NCBI GenBank assembly: GCA_965212525.1
Contig: CBDBVC010000059.1
Location: forward strand, 62,001-126,000
Length of the DNA stretch: 64,000 nt
Reading direction: 5' to 3'
Source of the DNA: SZUA-38 sp965212525
Lineage (GTDB): Bacteria > Pseudomonadota > Gammaproteobacteria > Xanthomonadales > SZUA-38
The notes under the pieces were generated by a model that was not told where the DNA came from, did not search any database, and worked only from the letters and a program-made list of their open reading frames with translations. Made by a program: the position numbers and the translations under genes. How positions within the stretch are numbered: the first letter of the stretch is position 1; every line of letters starts with the position of its first letter. This document shows positions 44,152-53,689 of the stretch, piece after piece.

Positions 44152-44721
44152 TTGTCAGAACGAAAAACCACAATACCGGCGAACTCCAGCAGTTCCCGCT
44201 TATCCACCCTGAGGCAGACGGCAACAGTCACAGTCAGGCATGCGGGGCTTATTTCGGCAATCCTGCTGGCGGCCTGTACCAGCAAGACGCCGGCACCGGT
44301 CGAGGACAGAAACGTGGGCGCGGAGATCAGGCAGCAGGCCTCGCAGCAGGAAAGCCTGATCGAGGTTTACTCACTTGACGATCCTGCAGCGAGCGAATTG
44401 ATGAAACAGGCCTATGATGCAGAGGATCAGGGTGATGTCATCAAGGCTATCGAGCTGGTCAACAGGGCTCTCAGCTTGTCCAGTGATGACCCCGAATACT
44501 GGCAATACCTCGCTGAGCTCGAATTGCAGAACCGGCAATATGAAGCAGCCATCGAACATGCTCAGAAATCGTATGATCTGGGCCCTCAGATTGGTCAGCT
44601 CTGTTATCGCAACTGGCTGGTGATAAACCGGGCACTGACTGCACTGGACAGGGCAGCAGAAGCTGCGGGCGCTCGAGTGCAGGCCGATCAGTGCCCGGTC
44701 GAAGCACCGCCACGCTACTGA
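44152..44721 (+). CDS. TPR-containing lipoprotein
   Basis: The protein of about 189 residues has a long basic N-terminal region, a hydrophobic stretch and the lipobox LLAAC, so it should be lipidated. Its mature part has two to three TPR-like helical pairs (AYDAEDQGDVIKAIELVNRAL and AELELQNRQYEAAIEHAQKSY) and ends ...PPRY. I chose TTG 44152 because GGGAG lies seven bases upstream; ATG 44071 would give an unlikely 68 residues before the lipid Cys. It probably scaffolds proteins in the outer membrane. It is followed by yoaA 16 bases downstream, perhaps one operon. Confidence 0.7.
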   Translation: MSERKTTIPANSSSSRLSTLRQTATVTVRHAGLISAILLAACTSKTPAPVEDRNVGAEIRQQASQQESLIEVYSLDDPAASELMKQAYDAEDQGDVIKAIELVNRALSLSSDDPEYWQYLAELELQNRQYEAAIEHAQKSYDLGPQIGQLCYRNWLVINRALTALDRAAEAAGARVQADQCPVEAPPRY

Positions 44722-44737
44722 TTGCGGCCAGAGAATC

Positions 44738-46678
44738 TTGGATAACAACCCGGCTCCCGATTCAGCACCGGACATCGATGATGTGTTGGGTGAAGGGGGC
44801 TTGCTGAGCCGGGCCATCAACGGCTTCAGCCCACGTGCTGACCAGATCAGAATGGCCCGCTCATTCGAACAGGCCATAGCCGAAGAGGCGACACTCGTCG
44901 CCGAAGCCGGTACCGGTATCGGCAAGACTTTTGCCTATCTGGTGCCAGTCCTGCTGGCCGGCAAACGAGCAGTCATCTCGACCGGAACCAAGAACCTGCA
45001 GGAGCAGCTGTTCCGGCGGGATCTGCCGCGCCTGCTCGATGCCCTGTCGATGTCACCGACAGTGGCAATCCTCAAGGGCAGGAGCAATTATGTCTGTCTG
45101 CATCGATTGCAGATGGCAAGACACAGTCGCCAGCTGAAGAATCCGGTTCTGGTTTCACTGGTCGAAGATCTGCAGCGATGGAGCGGCAGCAGCGAGGACG
45201 GCGAATTACTGCATCACGCGGCCGTGGTACAACAGCCACAATTGCTGCCGCATGTGACCTCGACATCAGATAACTGCCTGGGCAGTGAGTGTGACTATTA
45301 TTCGGATTGTTTTCTGGTCAAGGCCCGAAGGCGAGCGCTGGATGCAGACCTTGTCGTGGTCAATCACCATCTGCTGTTTGCTGACATGGCACTCAAGGAA
45401 CACGGTTTCGGGGAACTGATTCCTGAAGTTGATGTGGTTGTCGTCGATGAGGCACACAAGGTGCCGGAAACAGCAACCCAGTTTTTCGGTCAATCATTTT
45501 CCACCCGTCAGATCAGTGATCTTGTCTCCGATACTTTGAAAGAGGCTGCTGAATTATCGGGTGGCATCACTCTGGTGCAGACAGCAACCGATGGGCTCAC
45601 CCTGGCCAGTCAGCAATTGCGGCTGGCCATGGATGGTGGTGACGCACGCGGCAGCTGGTCATCAATCTGCAACAGGCCGGATCTGCAGCAAACACTGGAA
45701 CGTCTGGCGGCCGCACTTGGAGAGCTGGAACAGCGCTTGCAGGGGCAGGCAGAACGATCCAGAGGCCTGGAGTCATGCTGGCTGCGATCCCGTCATCAGC
45801 TCGAATTTCTAGGTCAGCTTGATCAGCAGCCTGATGCTGACACTGTCATCTGGTACCAGCTGTTCAGGACCAGTTTCGTCATCAATATCACACCACTGGA
45901 TATTTCTGAACAGATGCAGGCCAGACACCGGCTGGCACCCAGCTGGCTGTTCACATCGGCCACCCTCAGCATTGCTGCAGATTTCAGTCTCTACCAGAAC
46001 GAGCTGGGACTGGCAGAGGCAGAATGTGAGCAGTTTGAGAGCCCGTTCGATTATCAGGCCAACAGTCTCATGTTTCTGCCCACAGGGCTGCCGGAACCGT
46101 CCGAGCGGAACTTCATCGATGCCTTCATCGAATGCGTCATACCGGTGATCCATGCCGCTGGCGGACGGACATTCCTGCTGTTCACCTCACATCGGAATCT
46201 GTCGATAGTCGCCACGGTACTTGCCGAGCGTGTCGAGTATCCACTGTTCGTACAGGGTGAGGCACCGCGTCACCAGTTGCTTGAAGATTTTCAGGCCAGC
46301 GGGAATGGTGTGCTGCTTGGTGCCAGCAGTTTCTGGGAAGGTGTCGACGTGGAAGGGGTTGCACTGTCCTGTGTCATTATCGACAAACTGCCATTTGCCG
46401 CGCCGAATGACCCGCTGCTGGAAGCGCGCCTGAATCAGGTGAGGGCTGCTGGCAGGCATCCCTTCATGTCTTATCAGGTACCGAAAGCCGCCTTGTTGCT
46501 GAAGCAGGGTGCCGGCCGTCTGATTCGCAGCATGCAGGACCGTGGTGTGCTGGTGCTGACCGATTCAAGGATTACCGGTAGGCAGTATGGTCAGCATTTC
46601 CTCGCTGCGCTACCGGATATGCGGACGACGCGGGAGCTGTCTGACGTCATCGATTTCTTCCAGTCGCCGTCGGCGTAG
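44738..46678 (+). CDS. yoaA: DinG/XPD-family DNA helicase, YoaA-like
   Basis: This 646-residue ATP-dependent 5'-3' helicase has Walker A EAGTGIGKTF (near residue 56), the four iron-sulphur cysteines (Cys at about 119, then CLGSECDYYSDC near 180-191), DEAHKVPE (near 233) and a C-terminal GAGRLIRSMQDRGVLVLTD motif VI. The length matches E. coli YoaA (636), which removes DNA blocks with the polymerase III chi subunit, better than DinG (716). TTG 44738 is the start that gives the usual N-terminus. The final DVIDFF is a family feature. Confidence 0.9.
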   Translation: MDNNPAPDSAPDIDDVLGEGGLLSRAINGFSPRADQIRMARSFEQAIAEEATLVAEAGTGIGKTFAYLVPVLLAGKRAVISTGTKNLQEQLFRRDLPRLLDALSMSPTVAILKGRSNYVCLHRLQMARHSRQLKNPVLVSLVEDLQRWSGSSEDGELLHHAAVVQQPQLLPHVTSTSDNCLGSECDYYSDCFLVKARRRALDADLVVVNHHLLFADMALKEHGFGELIPEVDVVVVDEAHKVPETATQFFGQSFSTRQISDLVSDTLKEAAELSGGITLVQTATDGLTLASQQLRLAMDGGDARGSWSSICNRPDLQQTLERLAAALGELEQRLQGQAERSRGLESCWLRSRHQLEFLGQLDQQPDADTVIWYQLFRTSFVINITPLDISEQMQARHRLAPSWLFTSATLSIAADFSLYQNELGLAEAECEQFESPFDYQANSLMFLPTGLPEPSERNFIDAFIECVIPVIHAAGGRTFLLFTSHRNLSIVATVLAERVEYPLFVQGEAPRHQLLEDFQASGNGVLLGASSFWEGVDVEGVALSCVIIDKLPFAAPNDPLLEARLNQVRAAGRHPFMSYQVPKAALLLKQGAGRLIRSMQDRGVLVLTDSRITGRQYGQHFLAALPDMRTTRELSDVIDFFQSPSA

Positions 46679-46848
46679 GACTGTGTCGACAATCACACTA
46701 TCTTGATTTTCACTGCGGCATACTCAGGTGATGTGGTGTGTGCCAGATGCTTGCCACAAGTGGTTCATTTACGCATAAAAACGTACGACAGGGCTCGTTT
46801 TTTGGTTTATACTCGGTGTCAGACTGTTTACAGCGCTGGAGCTAGCAA

Positions 46849-47244
46849 ATGAAAAAAAGCAGGCAGGACGGGATGCCGAAACCCACACAAGCCGAATTGT
46901 CCATCCTCAGGATTCTCTGGGATCGTGGACCTTCGACCGTTCGTGATGTGCACGAGATTCTCAATCGCAAGGTCAAGACTGGCTACACCACAGCACTGAA
47001 GCTGCTTCAGGTCATGCATGGAAAGCAACTGGTTGACCGCGACGATTCAGAGCGTGCGCATGTCTATAAACCGGCAATGACCAAGGACTTTACCCAGAAG
47101 CAGTTCGCAACAGATCTGTTGCAGCGTGTCTTTGACGGCTCACCCTCACAGCTGATGATGCATGCGCTGGGTGATTCCGAGGCTGCCTCAAGCGAGGAAC
47201 TGGCCAAGATTCGCAAATTGCTGGATGACATGGAGCAGGGCTGA
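46849..47244 (+). CDS. BlaI/MecI-family transcriptional repressor
   Basis: The 131-residue protein has the winged-helix BlaI domain: PTQAELSILRILWDRGPSTVRDVHEIL, then GYTTALKLLQVMHGKQLVDRD. The C-terminal helices hold the dimerisation and the site that a partner peptidase cleaves. It is followed by an M56 (BlaR1-like) peptidase gene, so the pair resembles the beta-lactam sensor/repressor system, although no beta-lactamase gene is nearby. GGAG lies nine bases before the ATG. I found no TACA-N-TGTA operator upstream. Confidence 0.88.
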   Translation: MKKSRQDGMPKPTQAELSILRILWDRGPSTVRDVHEILNRKVKTGYTTALKLLQVMHGKQLVDRDDSERAHVYKPAMTKDFTQKQFATDLLQRVFDGSPSQLMMHALGDSEAASSEELAKIRKLLDDMEQG

Positions 47245-47333
47245 ACACTCTGAAACCATGACGTATTGCCGTTGTGGAGAGAACGGCGAGCAGGCTTAAT
47301 ACCAGGGATGCAGTGAGATTAACGGAGTAGGGC

Positions 47334-49262
47334 ATGATTGAGGCATATCTTGATTCGGCAAACAGTATCGTTGTCGCGATCGGCTGGTCCCTTGTGCATT
47401 CCCTCTGGCAAGTTGCTCTCATTGGTGGAATATTTGCAGTCCTCAATGCCCTCCTGAAAAATCATAGCCCGCACGCCCGGTATTATGTGGGGCTTTTCTG
47501 CATGCTGGGCTTTGTCGCTGCACCCGTCTTCACGTTTTTCCAGGTCTACCAGCCAGCAACCGAAAGCAGTCTCCAGGTGCTGGCGGCATCCACACCGGCT
47601 GTCAGTGTCAACAGTGTGCCAGCGCTGGCTGATGTGGCCGAGTGGAGTGTGATCCTCGAAGAGTACCTGCCCTGGATCGTGGCCATCTGGTTTGCCGGTG
47701 TGTTGCTGCTCTCGGTCCGGGTGGCGATCAAATGGAACAACATGCGTCGACTGGTTCATGACGGGACTGCCCCCCTGTCCGAACGCATCAACGAGAATGT
47801 CAGCCGGCTTTCAAAGCGTTTCGGCATTCGTCGCAAGGTACAGGTGCTGGAATCGGCCCTGATCAAGATTCCGACAGTACTGGGGTGGCTCAAGCCCATC
47901 ATCCTGTTACCCACGAGTACCATCGTCGGCTTGAGCCCGGCCCAGCTTGAACTGGTCATCGCACATGAACTTGGACATGTAAAGCGCTATGATTTCGTGG
48001 TCAACTGGTTCCAGATCGTTGTCGAAACACTGCTCTTCTACCATCCACTGGTCAAATGGGTATCAACTCATATCCGTGAAGATCGCGAAAAATGCTGTGA
48101 TGACATGGTCATCAACTCCTGTGGCAACCGGCTGGAATATGCCAAGGCCCTGGCCAACCTCGAATCGATGAGAAGCGGCGAAATGGCGCCGGCGCTGGGC
48201 GCTTCTGAAGGCCAGCTGCTGCAGCGTATTGAACGCATCGTCTGCTCACACAGTCGCGTACGTGACGCGGTGACCGGAAACAGTGGTCTGATTCTCATCT
48301 TTGCTGCGCTGGTGCTGCTTGCCGGCAAGGCCGTTGATCCTACCGAATATTTTGAAATCAAGCGCAACCGTCTTGGTGATACCCTCTCTGCCGAACTGTT
48401 CTCGACACTGTCTTCGACAGATCAGGCGCGACTGGCCGATGACTCTGAACAGGACGACGTACAGCTGTTGTCAGTTTACGAAGCAGCTGATGAACCTGTT
48501 CGAAGCGAACAGGTCACTGACCTTGAACAGATGACAATGACACAGCAGGAAATGGCGGTGACACGTCTGCCGACTGAATCGACAGTTATCTCTGACCCGA
48601 TGGAAAATGCAACTGTCAATGACATGACCCGCCTGGAATCGTCTTCGACCAGCACGATGGCACAATCCACTGCGGCAGATCAGAACATCACAACACAGTC
48701 ATCCAGCACAACAGCGGCTGTCACAGAGCCAGAAATCAGTGGCGGCTTTATCAGCGAACTTGCGTTGAATGATGAAGCCGCACTCATGACCAGTCTCGAC
48801 AGTGATACCTTCAATGTGTCATCGATCACACCGGCGCTGATCGAGAATACCAGGCCTGAACCCGAGCCGCGTCGCAGCCCAGGTCCCATAGCCACTCGTA
48901 CAGTGGCGCCGAAATATCCCGTCAACGCACGCATAGCCGGCAAACAGGGCTATGTGGTTGTTGATTTCAGCATCACTGACGACGGCCGTGTTTCCAATAT
49001 CAGTATCGCTGACAGCTGGCCAAGACGCACCTTCGACAATGCAGCCATCCGTGCAATCAAGGGCTGGCGATTTGATCCGGCCAGTGTCGCGGCAGTGCCG
49101 CAAACCCGTTTCAAGCAGCGTTTCGATTTCGATCTCGGTCAGCGAACCCGACTGGATGAAAACACCGGTGCAGTTGCCGAATGCATCCCGCTCACTGGGA
49201 CACGCATCTGTCGTGGTAATCCGGCTTCTGAACTGTTTGCCGAAGGCGCCAAGAACGGCTGA
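47334..49262 (+). CDS. M56 (BlaR1-like) membrane peptidase fused to a TonB C-terminal domain
   Basis: The 642-residue protein has four to five membrane helices in the first 340 residues and the zinc-peptidase motif IAHELGHVKRYD (HELGH about 211-215), with a downstream Glu in REDREKCCDDM. A Ser/Thr/Asp-rich linker (about 345-500) follows, then a C-terminal TonB domain (about 516-605) with PKYPVNARIAGKQGYVVVDFSI and GWRFDPA. BlaR1 proteins instead end in a penicillin-binding domain, so here sensing may go through contact with outer-membrane proteins. The peptidase would cleave the adjacent BlaI-like repressor. GGAG is six bases before the ATG. Confidence 0.88.
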   Translation: MIEAYLDSANSIVVAIGWSLVHSLWQVALIGGIFAVLNALLKNHSPHARYYVGLFCMLGFVAAPVFTFFQVYQPATESSLQVLAASTPAVSVNSVPALADVAEWSVILEEYLPWIVAIWFAGVLLLSVRVAIKWNNMRRLVHDGTAPLSERINENVSRLSKRFGIRRKVQVLESALIKIPTVLGWLKPIILLPTSTIVGLSPAQLELVIAHELGHVKRYDFVVNWFQIVVETLLFYHPLVKWVSTHIREDREKCCDDMVINSCGNRLEYAKALANLESMRSGEMAPALGASEGQLLQRIERIVCSHSRVRDAVTGNSGLILIFAALVLLAGKAVDPTEYFEIKRNRLGDTLSAELFSTLSSTDQARLADDSEQDDVQLLSVYEAADEPVRSEQVTDLEQMTMTQQEMAVTRLPTESTVISDPMENATVNDMTRLESSSTSTMAQSTAADQNITTQSSSTTAAVTEPEISGGFISELALNDEAALMTSLDSDTFNVSSITPALIENTRPEPEPRRSPGPIATRTVAPKYPVNARIAGKQGYVVVDFSITDDGRVSNISIADSWPRRTFDNAAIRAIKGWRFDPASVAAVPQTRFKQRFDFDLGQRTRLDENTGAVAECIPLTGTRICRGNPASELFAEGAKNG

Positions 49263-49320
49263 TTTTCGACGCTTAACGGCTTTTTCCGGACAAGTCGCGA
49301 CTCTCGAAACTGCGATTGGC

Positions 49321-49794
49321 TCAGGTCGCCTTTCTGGGTGGTTTGGGCGACACATACATCGGCACGCTCGCCTTTGATACCACCTTGCCCTGATCGTCGG
49401 TCACGATAACCTCAACCACCACGTCCTGTTTTTCCTGCCAGTCGTAGTTCTCAAGTTCGCAGTGGGCGCTGATGCCGGTCTCGGCCTTTGCGAGATACTC
49501 GATGGTCATGCCCTTGGGGATCCATCGCATCTGGCGACTGATGCTCACTTCCATGAGGGTGCCCGCCACAAATTCGCACAGGTTGGCCATGGCAATCGCA
49601 TGAACCGTTCCCAGATGATTGGTGACACGCCGGCGTTTGCGAATCCTGGCGCTGGCACTGCCTGCTTCAAGTTCGGTGAACACCGGTTTGATGCTGGCAA
49701 AATAGGGTGCCTTGAAACAGACAAGTTTCGAGAACAGCCACAGGCCGCCTGGTTTGGATGATAGGGTACGCAGAAGTTTCTGGGTCTGATTCAT
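49321..49794 (-). CDS. DUF4442 hotdog-fold protein (thioesterase-like)
   Basis: The 157-residue protein matches DUF4442: an N-terminal helix, APYFASIKPVFTEL, RRRVTNHLGTVHAIAMANLCEFVAG with the hotdog helix and the conserved Asn-His-x-Gly-Thr-x-His, and RWIPKGMTIEYLAKA. The family belongs to the hotdog superfamily, which includes acyl-CoA thioesterases; the Asn-His-Gly-Thr pattern covers the PaaI-type active-site position. The substrate is unknown. It is transcribed with the histidine-phosphatase gene, nine bases apart. It converges with the M56 gene. Confidence 0.82.
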   Translation of the reverse strand: MNQTQKLLRTLSSKPGGLWLFSKLVCFKAPYFASIKPVFTELEAGSASARIRKRRRVTNHLGTVHAIAMANLCEFVAGTLMEVSISRQMRWIPKGMTIEYLAKAETGISAHCELENYDWQEKQDVVVEVIVTDDQGKVVSKASVPMYVSPKPPRKAT

Positions 49795-49803
49795 TTTTCA
49801 CGT

Positions 49804-50352
49804 TTACTCACAGAAATTGATGATGTCTTTATCGGGCAGTGTGAACAGATTTGTGGTCACAGTCTTCTCGTTGATGATGATCTGGTACAGACGCGTATAT
49901 TCTGATTCATCCATCGCTTCGGCTTCGCCTCCCAGGTGCCTCACCAGCTGGGGAGTGGTATTGGAATGTCCTGCCACGAAGGCGACTGCACCGGATGTCG
50001 TCAGCGTTTCGGCCATCTTCTCCAGCGCGCGGGGGTCGTACAGCCGGATTTCGCTGTCCAGCGAATTCGCCAGTGGTTCTGCCGTACTGCGGGTTCGGCG
50101 GTAGTCCGTGCTGTAGATGCTCTCGATGCCGGCATGAGACAGCAGACGTGCGATGAACGCGGCACGACAATGTCCTGCATCAGTCAAATCCGGATCCGAT
50201 GAATCCGGCTGTTTCTCTGCGTGCCGGCTGAGATAGATGGTGGTGGCCTTGGCCGATGAGAAGAGCAGAATCATAACAAGACAGAGACATCCCACTATCA
50301 TTGCCCGTCCTGTATCGAAAAAACCCGGTTTGTCGATCGAATAATCGGTCAT
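49804..50352 (-). CDS. Membrane-anchored or exported histidine phosphatase family protein
   Basis: The product of about 182 residues has a hydrophobic N-terminal segment (GCLCLVMILLFSSAKA), then LSRHAEK (the Arg-His phospho-acceptor motif of the phosphoglycerate mutase/SixA-type family), STDYRRTRSTAEPL with a conserved Arg, and VAGHSNT with the second His. The domain is short, as in SixA-like phosphatases. It should hydrolyse a phosphoester or phosphohistidine in the periplasm. ATG 50352 is six bases after AAGGA; the ATG at 50355 is also possible. It forms an operon with DUF4442. The 210 bases upstream hold no gene. Confidence 0.85.
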   Translation of the reverse strand: MTDYSIDKPGFFDTGRAMIVGCLCLVMILLFSSAKATTIYLSRHAEKQPDSSDPDLTDAGHCRAAFIARLLSHAGIESIYSTDYRRTRSTAEPLANSLDSEIRLYDPRALEKMAETLTTSGAVAFVAGHSNTTPQLVRHLGGEAEAMDESEYTRLYQIIINEKTVTTNLFTLPDKDIINFCE

Positions 50353-50562
50353 CATGAATCCTTTTTGCAGATAATACTGTTGAGTGCAATGCCATCTGTA
50401 TCCGGCGTGTCATCGAACAAATCGACACAACTGAGCCCGGTTGCAGTATTCGATAACGCTCATCTGTCACCGCTATCGGGTTTCATGCTGACTGTCTGCG
50501 CTCGCGAGTATGGTTTCGATAGCTTATCATTAAGTTTGCAGTAGGAAGAGCAGGACAACACA

Positions 50563-52578
50563 GTGCGGCGATTTTCCATTCCAATTATGGCCTGGGTGAT
50601 TCTCGGATTGTCGATAATCACGGCATTGCCTTTCGTTCTGAGCAGCTTTCTTATCGAACGCAGTGATGAAAAGATTATCACGCAGACTCAGATATCACAT
50701 CTGATTGTCGCACGTTCAGTGGCAAGTCAGATCGACAGTTACAGTCAGTTGCTGACCAGTTTGTTGTTGACGACTGGAGATAACCCCACACTGTACCTGG
50801 ACCCTGCATCTGATTCGGCACTGGAATTGCTTCAAGGCTTGCTGATCTCTCGAAATGAAATCAAATCTGTCGGACTCTATCAGCAGACAGCATCGGGACC
50901 TGAAGAAATTTTTGTACTCAAGAAGCCGGATTTTTCAATCAATATTTCTGAGTGGCTCGACGAAGACAACATGACTTCGGATCCATCCGTGGTCACGGTA
51001 AACAGACAATCGATGTTCAGGGTGCAACAGGAAACCACACGACCCAATGTGTTTATAGCCATGATGCTGACACTGGATCATCTGCAACGCTATTATGAAC
51101 CTGATGAGTTGGGAGATTCCGCGGAACTGGTCATTCTGGACAGCCGTGGTAATGCCCTGACGGGAACCAGCGATTTGTTGTTAAGTCTGCCCAGAGATGA
51201 TTTACAGCGCGCCATTGCCGCACCATTGAAATCCAGTGCACACCGATTCAAATCCGAACGAGGCGAGATAATCGCCGCACTGGCCAATATTTCCAGCATG
51301 GGTTGGGTGGTGCTGTCGATCCAGCCCGCAGAATACGCAGAACAGGCTACCACGGCGATGCGTCAGATAGCACGTCAGAGTACGGTGGCAATGACGGTGC
51401 TCAGTGTGTTGATGGCGTTCGGAGCCTGGTTTGGAGTCATCCGACCTATACGCAACATACTCAGCGCGCAGAAAGAACTGATCGGTGACAATTTTACCTC
51501 CAGTGGCGGCGAAATTGCTCAACTTCAAGCCTCATTCCAGATGCTCGAGGAGGCAATGAAGGAACGCGACTCGATCAGTGAGGTGTTTCTTGGACGCTAT
51601 CAGGTGCTCAGAAAACTGGGTAGTGGGGCGATGGGCACTGTGTACCTCGGCTGGGATCCGAAATTGAAGCGTGAAATCGCACTCAAGACGATTCGCATCT
51701 CATCTCAGGTGAGTGAACAGGAGCGCACGAGGCTGACTAAGAGCCTGATTGACGAGGGGGTACATTCGGCACAACTGATGCACCCGAATATTGTCACAGT
51801 ATTTGATATCGCCGGTGATGACCAGTACGCATTCGTCGCCATGGAACTGGTGACAGGGGGTGCACTTGATCTTCAGTTGAAAGCCAACGAAGTGTATTCG
51901 ATCGCGCAGGTACTCGTGATTGCCGATGGTGTTCTGGCAGGACTGCAGGCCGCACATGATGCGGGCATCATTCACCGCGACATCAAGCCTGCGAATGTAC
52001 TGATTGATGAAACGGGTGTGGTCAAGGTCACCGATTTCGGGATAGCAGGATCGATACAGCTGAAGGACAAGAACACGCATGTCATCATGGGCACACCGGG
52101 GTACATCGCTCCAGAATGCTATCAGTCGCAAGGATACAGTGAGAAAACGGATCTGTTCGCTGTGGGTGTCCTGATGCTCGAATGCCTCACGGGTAACATG
52201 GTATTTGCCGGTCGCAGTACAGAACAGATCATGTCCAGAACCCAGATCAAGGACGTTCGCCTGCCGGCCACTCTTGAAAAGACCATGCCCGAACCGATGA
52301 AACAGTTGATAGAAGGCCTGCTCAGAAAAGATCCCGATCAGCGAATTGACAGTGCAGAAAATGCCCGCAAACTGATAACATCTCTGGTAAATGATATTTC
52401 GCCGACCATATTGGTCGATGATCAGGGGGAGAAGATTTCAGGTGAATCCGACATTCAAGATCCATCAGCAGTACAAACCACTCGGATTGAGGATTTTCAA
52501 TCAACTCGGTTCAGCCTTCCTGATCATGACGCTGCCCGCAATGACGGTGGCACAGAGTCTGATCGTCAATCAGACTGA
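50563..52578 (+). CDS. Membrane Ser/Thr kinase with periplasmic Cache-type sensor
   Basis: The 671-residue protein has a membrane helix (about 8-29), a periplasmic domain of roughly 240 residues with a Cache-like pattern, and a second helix (about 277-297). A short HAMP-like linker and a Hanks-type kinase domain (about 343-610) follow. Kinase motifs include GSGAMGTVY, Lys in ALKTI, HRDIKPAN (Asp near 470), DFGIAG and MGTPGYIAPE. A Ser/Thr/Asp-rich tail follows. It would phosphorylate proteins in response to an extracellular ligand. GTG 50563 is preceded by AGGA seven bases away. Its last 137 bases overlap the start of the next gene in another frame. Confidence 0.87.
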   Translation: MRRFSIPIMAWVILGLSIITALPFVLSSFLIERSDEKIITQTQISHLIVARSVASQIDSYSQLLTSLLLTTGDNPTLYLDPASDSALELLQGLLISRNEIKSVGLYQQTASGPEEIFVLKKPDFSINISEWLDEDNMTSDPSVVTVNRQSMFRVQQETTRPNVFIAMMLTLDHLQRYYEPDELGDSAELVILDSRGNALTGTSDLLLSLPRDDLQRAIAAPLKSSAHRFKSERGEIIAALANISSMGWVVLSIQPAEYAEQATTAMRQIARQSTVAMTVLSVLMAFGAWFGVIRPIRNILSAQKELIGDNFTSSGGEIAQLQASFQMLEEAMKERDSISEVFLGRYQVLRKLGSGAMGTVYLGWDPKLKREIALKTIRISSQVSEQERTRLTKSLIDEGVHSAQLMHPNIVTVFDIAGDDQYAFVAMELVTGGALDLQLKANEVYSIAQVLVIADGVLAGLQAAHDAGIIHRDIKPANVLIDETGVVKVTDFGIAGSIQLKDKNTHVIMGTPGYIAPECYQSQGYSEKTDLFAVGVLMLECLTGNMVFAGRSTEQIMSRTQIKDVRLPATLEKTMPEPMKQLIEGLLRKDPDQRIDSAENARKLITSLVNDISPTILVDDQGEKISGESDIQDPSAVQTTRIEDFQSTRFSLPDHDAARNDGGTESDRQSD

Positions 52579-53689
52579 GCGCGGTGTTCACACGGCGCAA
52601 TCTGATCAAGCAAGTGGTGAGGATGATCTATATGCGGTTGCCGGTCACGGTTTGCCCGTGCCCTGGCACGCGATCAGCGGCACCGTGGAGAATTCATCTG
52701 AAAACGCCATACTGCTATTGAAAAAAGAGGGTGACACTCTGGTGTCCATGGGCTGGCACAGTGCCAGAGCAGCGGCAGAGCTGGCCAAATCACATCAGCA
52801 AACTGATCAGCATCACATACAGGAATCTGATTCAGATCAGCAGCCACTCACGGTGGTACACGTTGACCGATCACCACCCACGCTGAAAGTTTCGTGGGGA
52901 ACACCGATGATCAGACGCGGTGAGACCATTCTTGTCCGGCCGGACACGAAGCTGAACCTGCAATTGAGTGACGACACTGGCGTGTCTGAATGGCGGGCTC
53001 AACTCAACAACGGCGAGGCATCACTCGACGATCTCTGGCCAGCAGGTAATCAGAAACTTGAGGTGATCGCGATGGACAGGGCTGGAAATCAGGCCATCGT
53101 CGGTGAGCTCTCATTTGTTGTTGATGATGCGCCACCGGAGATAGCATGCGATGCAGTGTCGGATTCGTTTGAACCCACACAGGGCAGGCAATTCTACAAG
53201 TTGCCTATCCAGGTCAAGTGTGAAGCAGACGACGACAGTGGTGTGGCGTCCCTACGGTACATGTCCTACGGTGAATGGCAGCCGGTGACGGCATCATCGA
53301 TCGAGCTCGATCGAAATTCCCTGGTGATCGAAGCCACCGACGCGCTCAATCAGACCCGACGCTCAGCGCAGGATTGGCCCGTGGATGATTCGCCGCCAAC
53401 GATTGAACTGACGCTGCCAGATGGTGGGCGCATCCAGGGCAGCAATGTTTATCTCAAGGTCGGTACGCGTATCGGATTCGATATCTCGGACGGAGACGGC
53501 GTTGGTGTCAAGTCGTCCAGCTATCGCTATAACCGGCAGAAGGACAAGCCGGTACCTGGCACGCTGAAGTTTCTTGACCGGGGCTGGTACAAACTGGTGG
53601 TTACAGCACAGGATCATGCCGGGCATGAGATCACCGGGCGCTGGAATATCAGGGCCGGGTCGCCGAAGAGTCAGAGGCCAAGACGATGA
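52442..53689 (+). CDS. Exported Ig-like domain protein, start buried in the kinase gene
   Basis: The 415-residue protein has a signal peptide ending at VAQS, a Gln/His/Asp-rich region, and three Ig-like/beta domains introduced by (V/D)DxxPPxI motifs (DRSPPTLKV, DDAPPEIAC, DDSPPTIEL). I chose GTG 52442 because GGGGGAG ends ten bases upstream and the hydrophobic signal must lie after it; the next likely start is TTG 52487. So it overlaps the kinase gene by about 137 bases, and even TTG 52487 leaves more than 90. Its stop overlaps the next gene's start. It is probably an extracytoplasmic partner of the kinase or of the LysM protein. Confidence 0.72.
   Translation: MNPTFKIHQQYKPLGLRIFNQLGSAFLIMTLPAMTVAQSLIVNQTERGVHTAQSDQASGEDDLYAVAGHGLPVPWHAISGTVENSSENAILLLKKEGDTLVSMGWHSARAAAELAKSHQQTDQHHIQESDSDQQPLTVVHVDRSPPTLKVSWGTPMIRRGETILVRPDTKLNLQLSDDTGVSEWRAQLNNGEASLDDLWPAGNQKLEVIAMDRAGNQAIVGELSFVVDDAPPEIACDAVSDSFEPTQGRQFYKLPIQVKCEADDDSGVASLRYMSYGEWQPVTASSIELDRNSLVIEATDALNQTRRSAQDWPVDDSPPTIELTLPDGGRIQGSNVYLKVGTRIGFDISDGDGVGVKSSSYRYNRQKDKPVPGTLKFLDRGWYKLVVTAQDHAGHEITGRWNIRAGSPKSQRPRR

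Noticed and set aside
46679..46848. BlaI operator (TACA-N-TGTA) upstream of the repressor
   Set aside because: Only a loose TGT...ACA pair is present; not enough to call.
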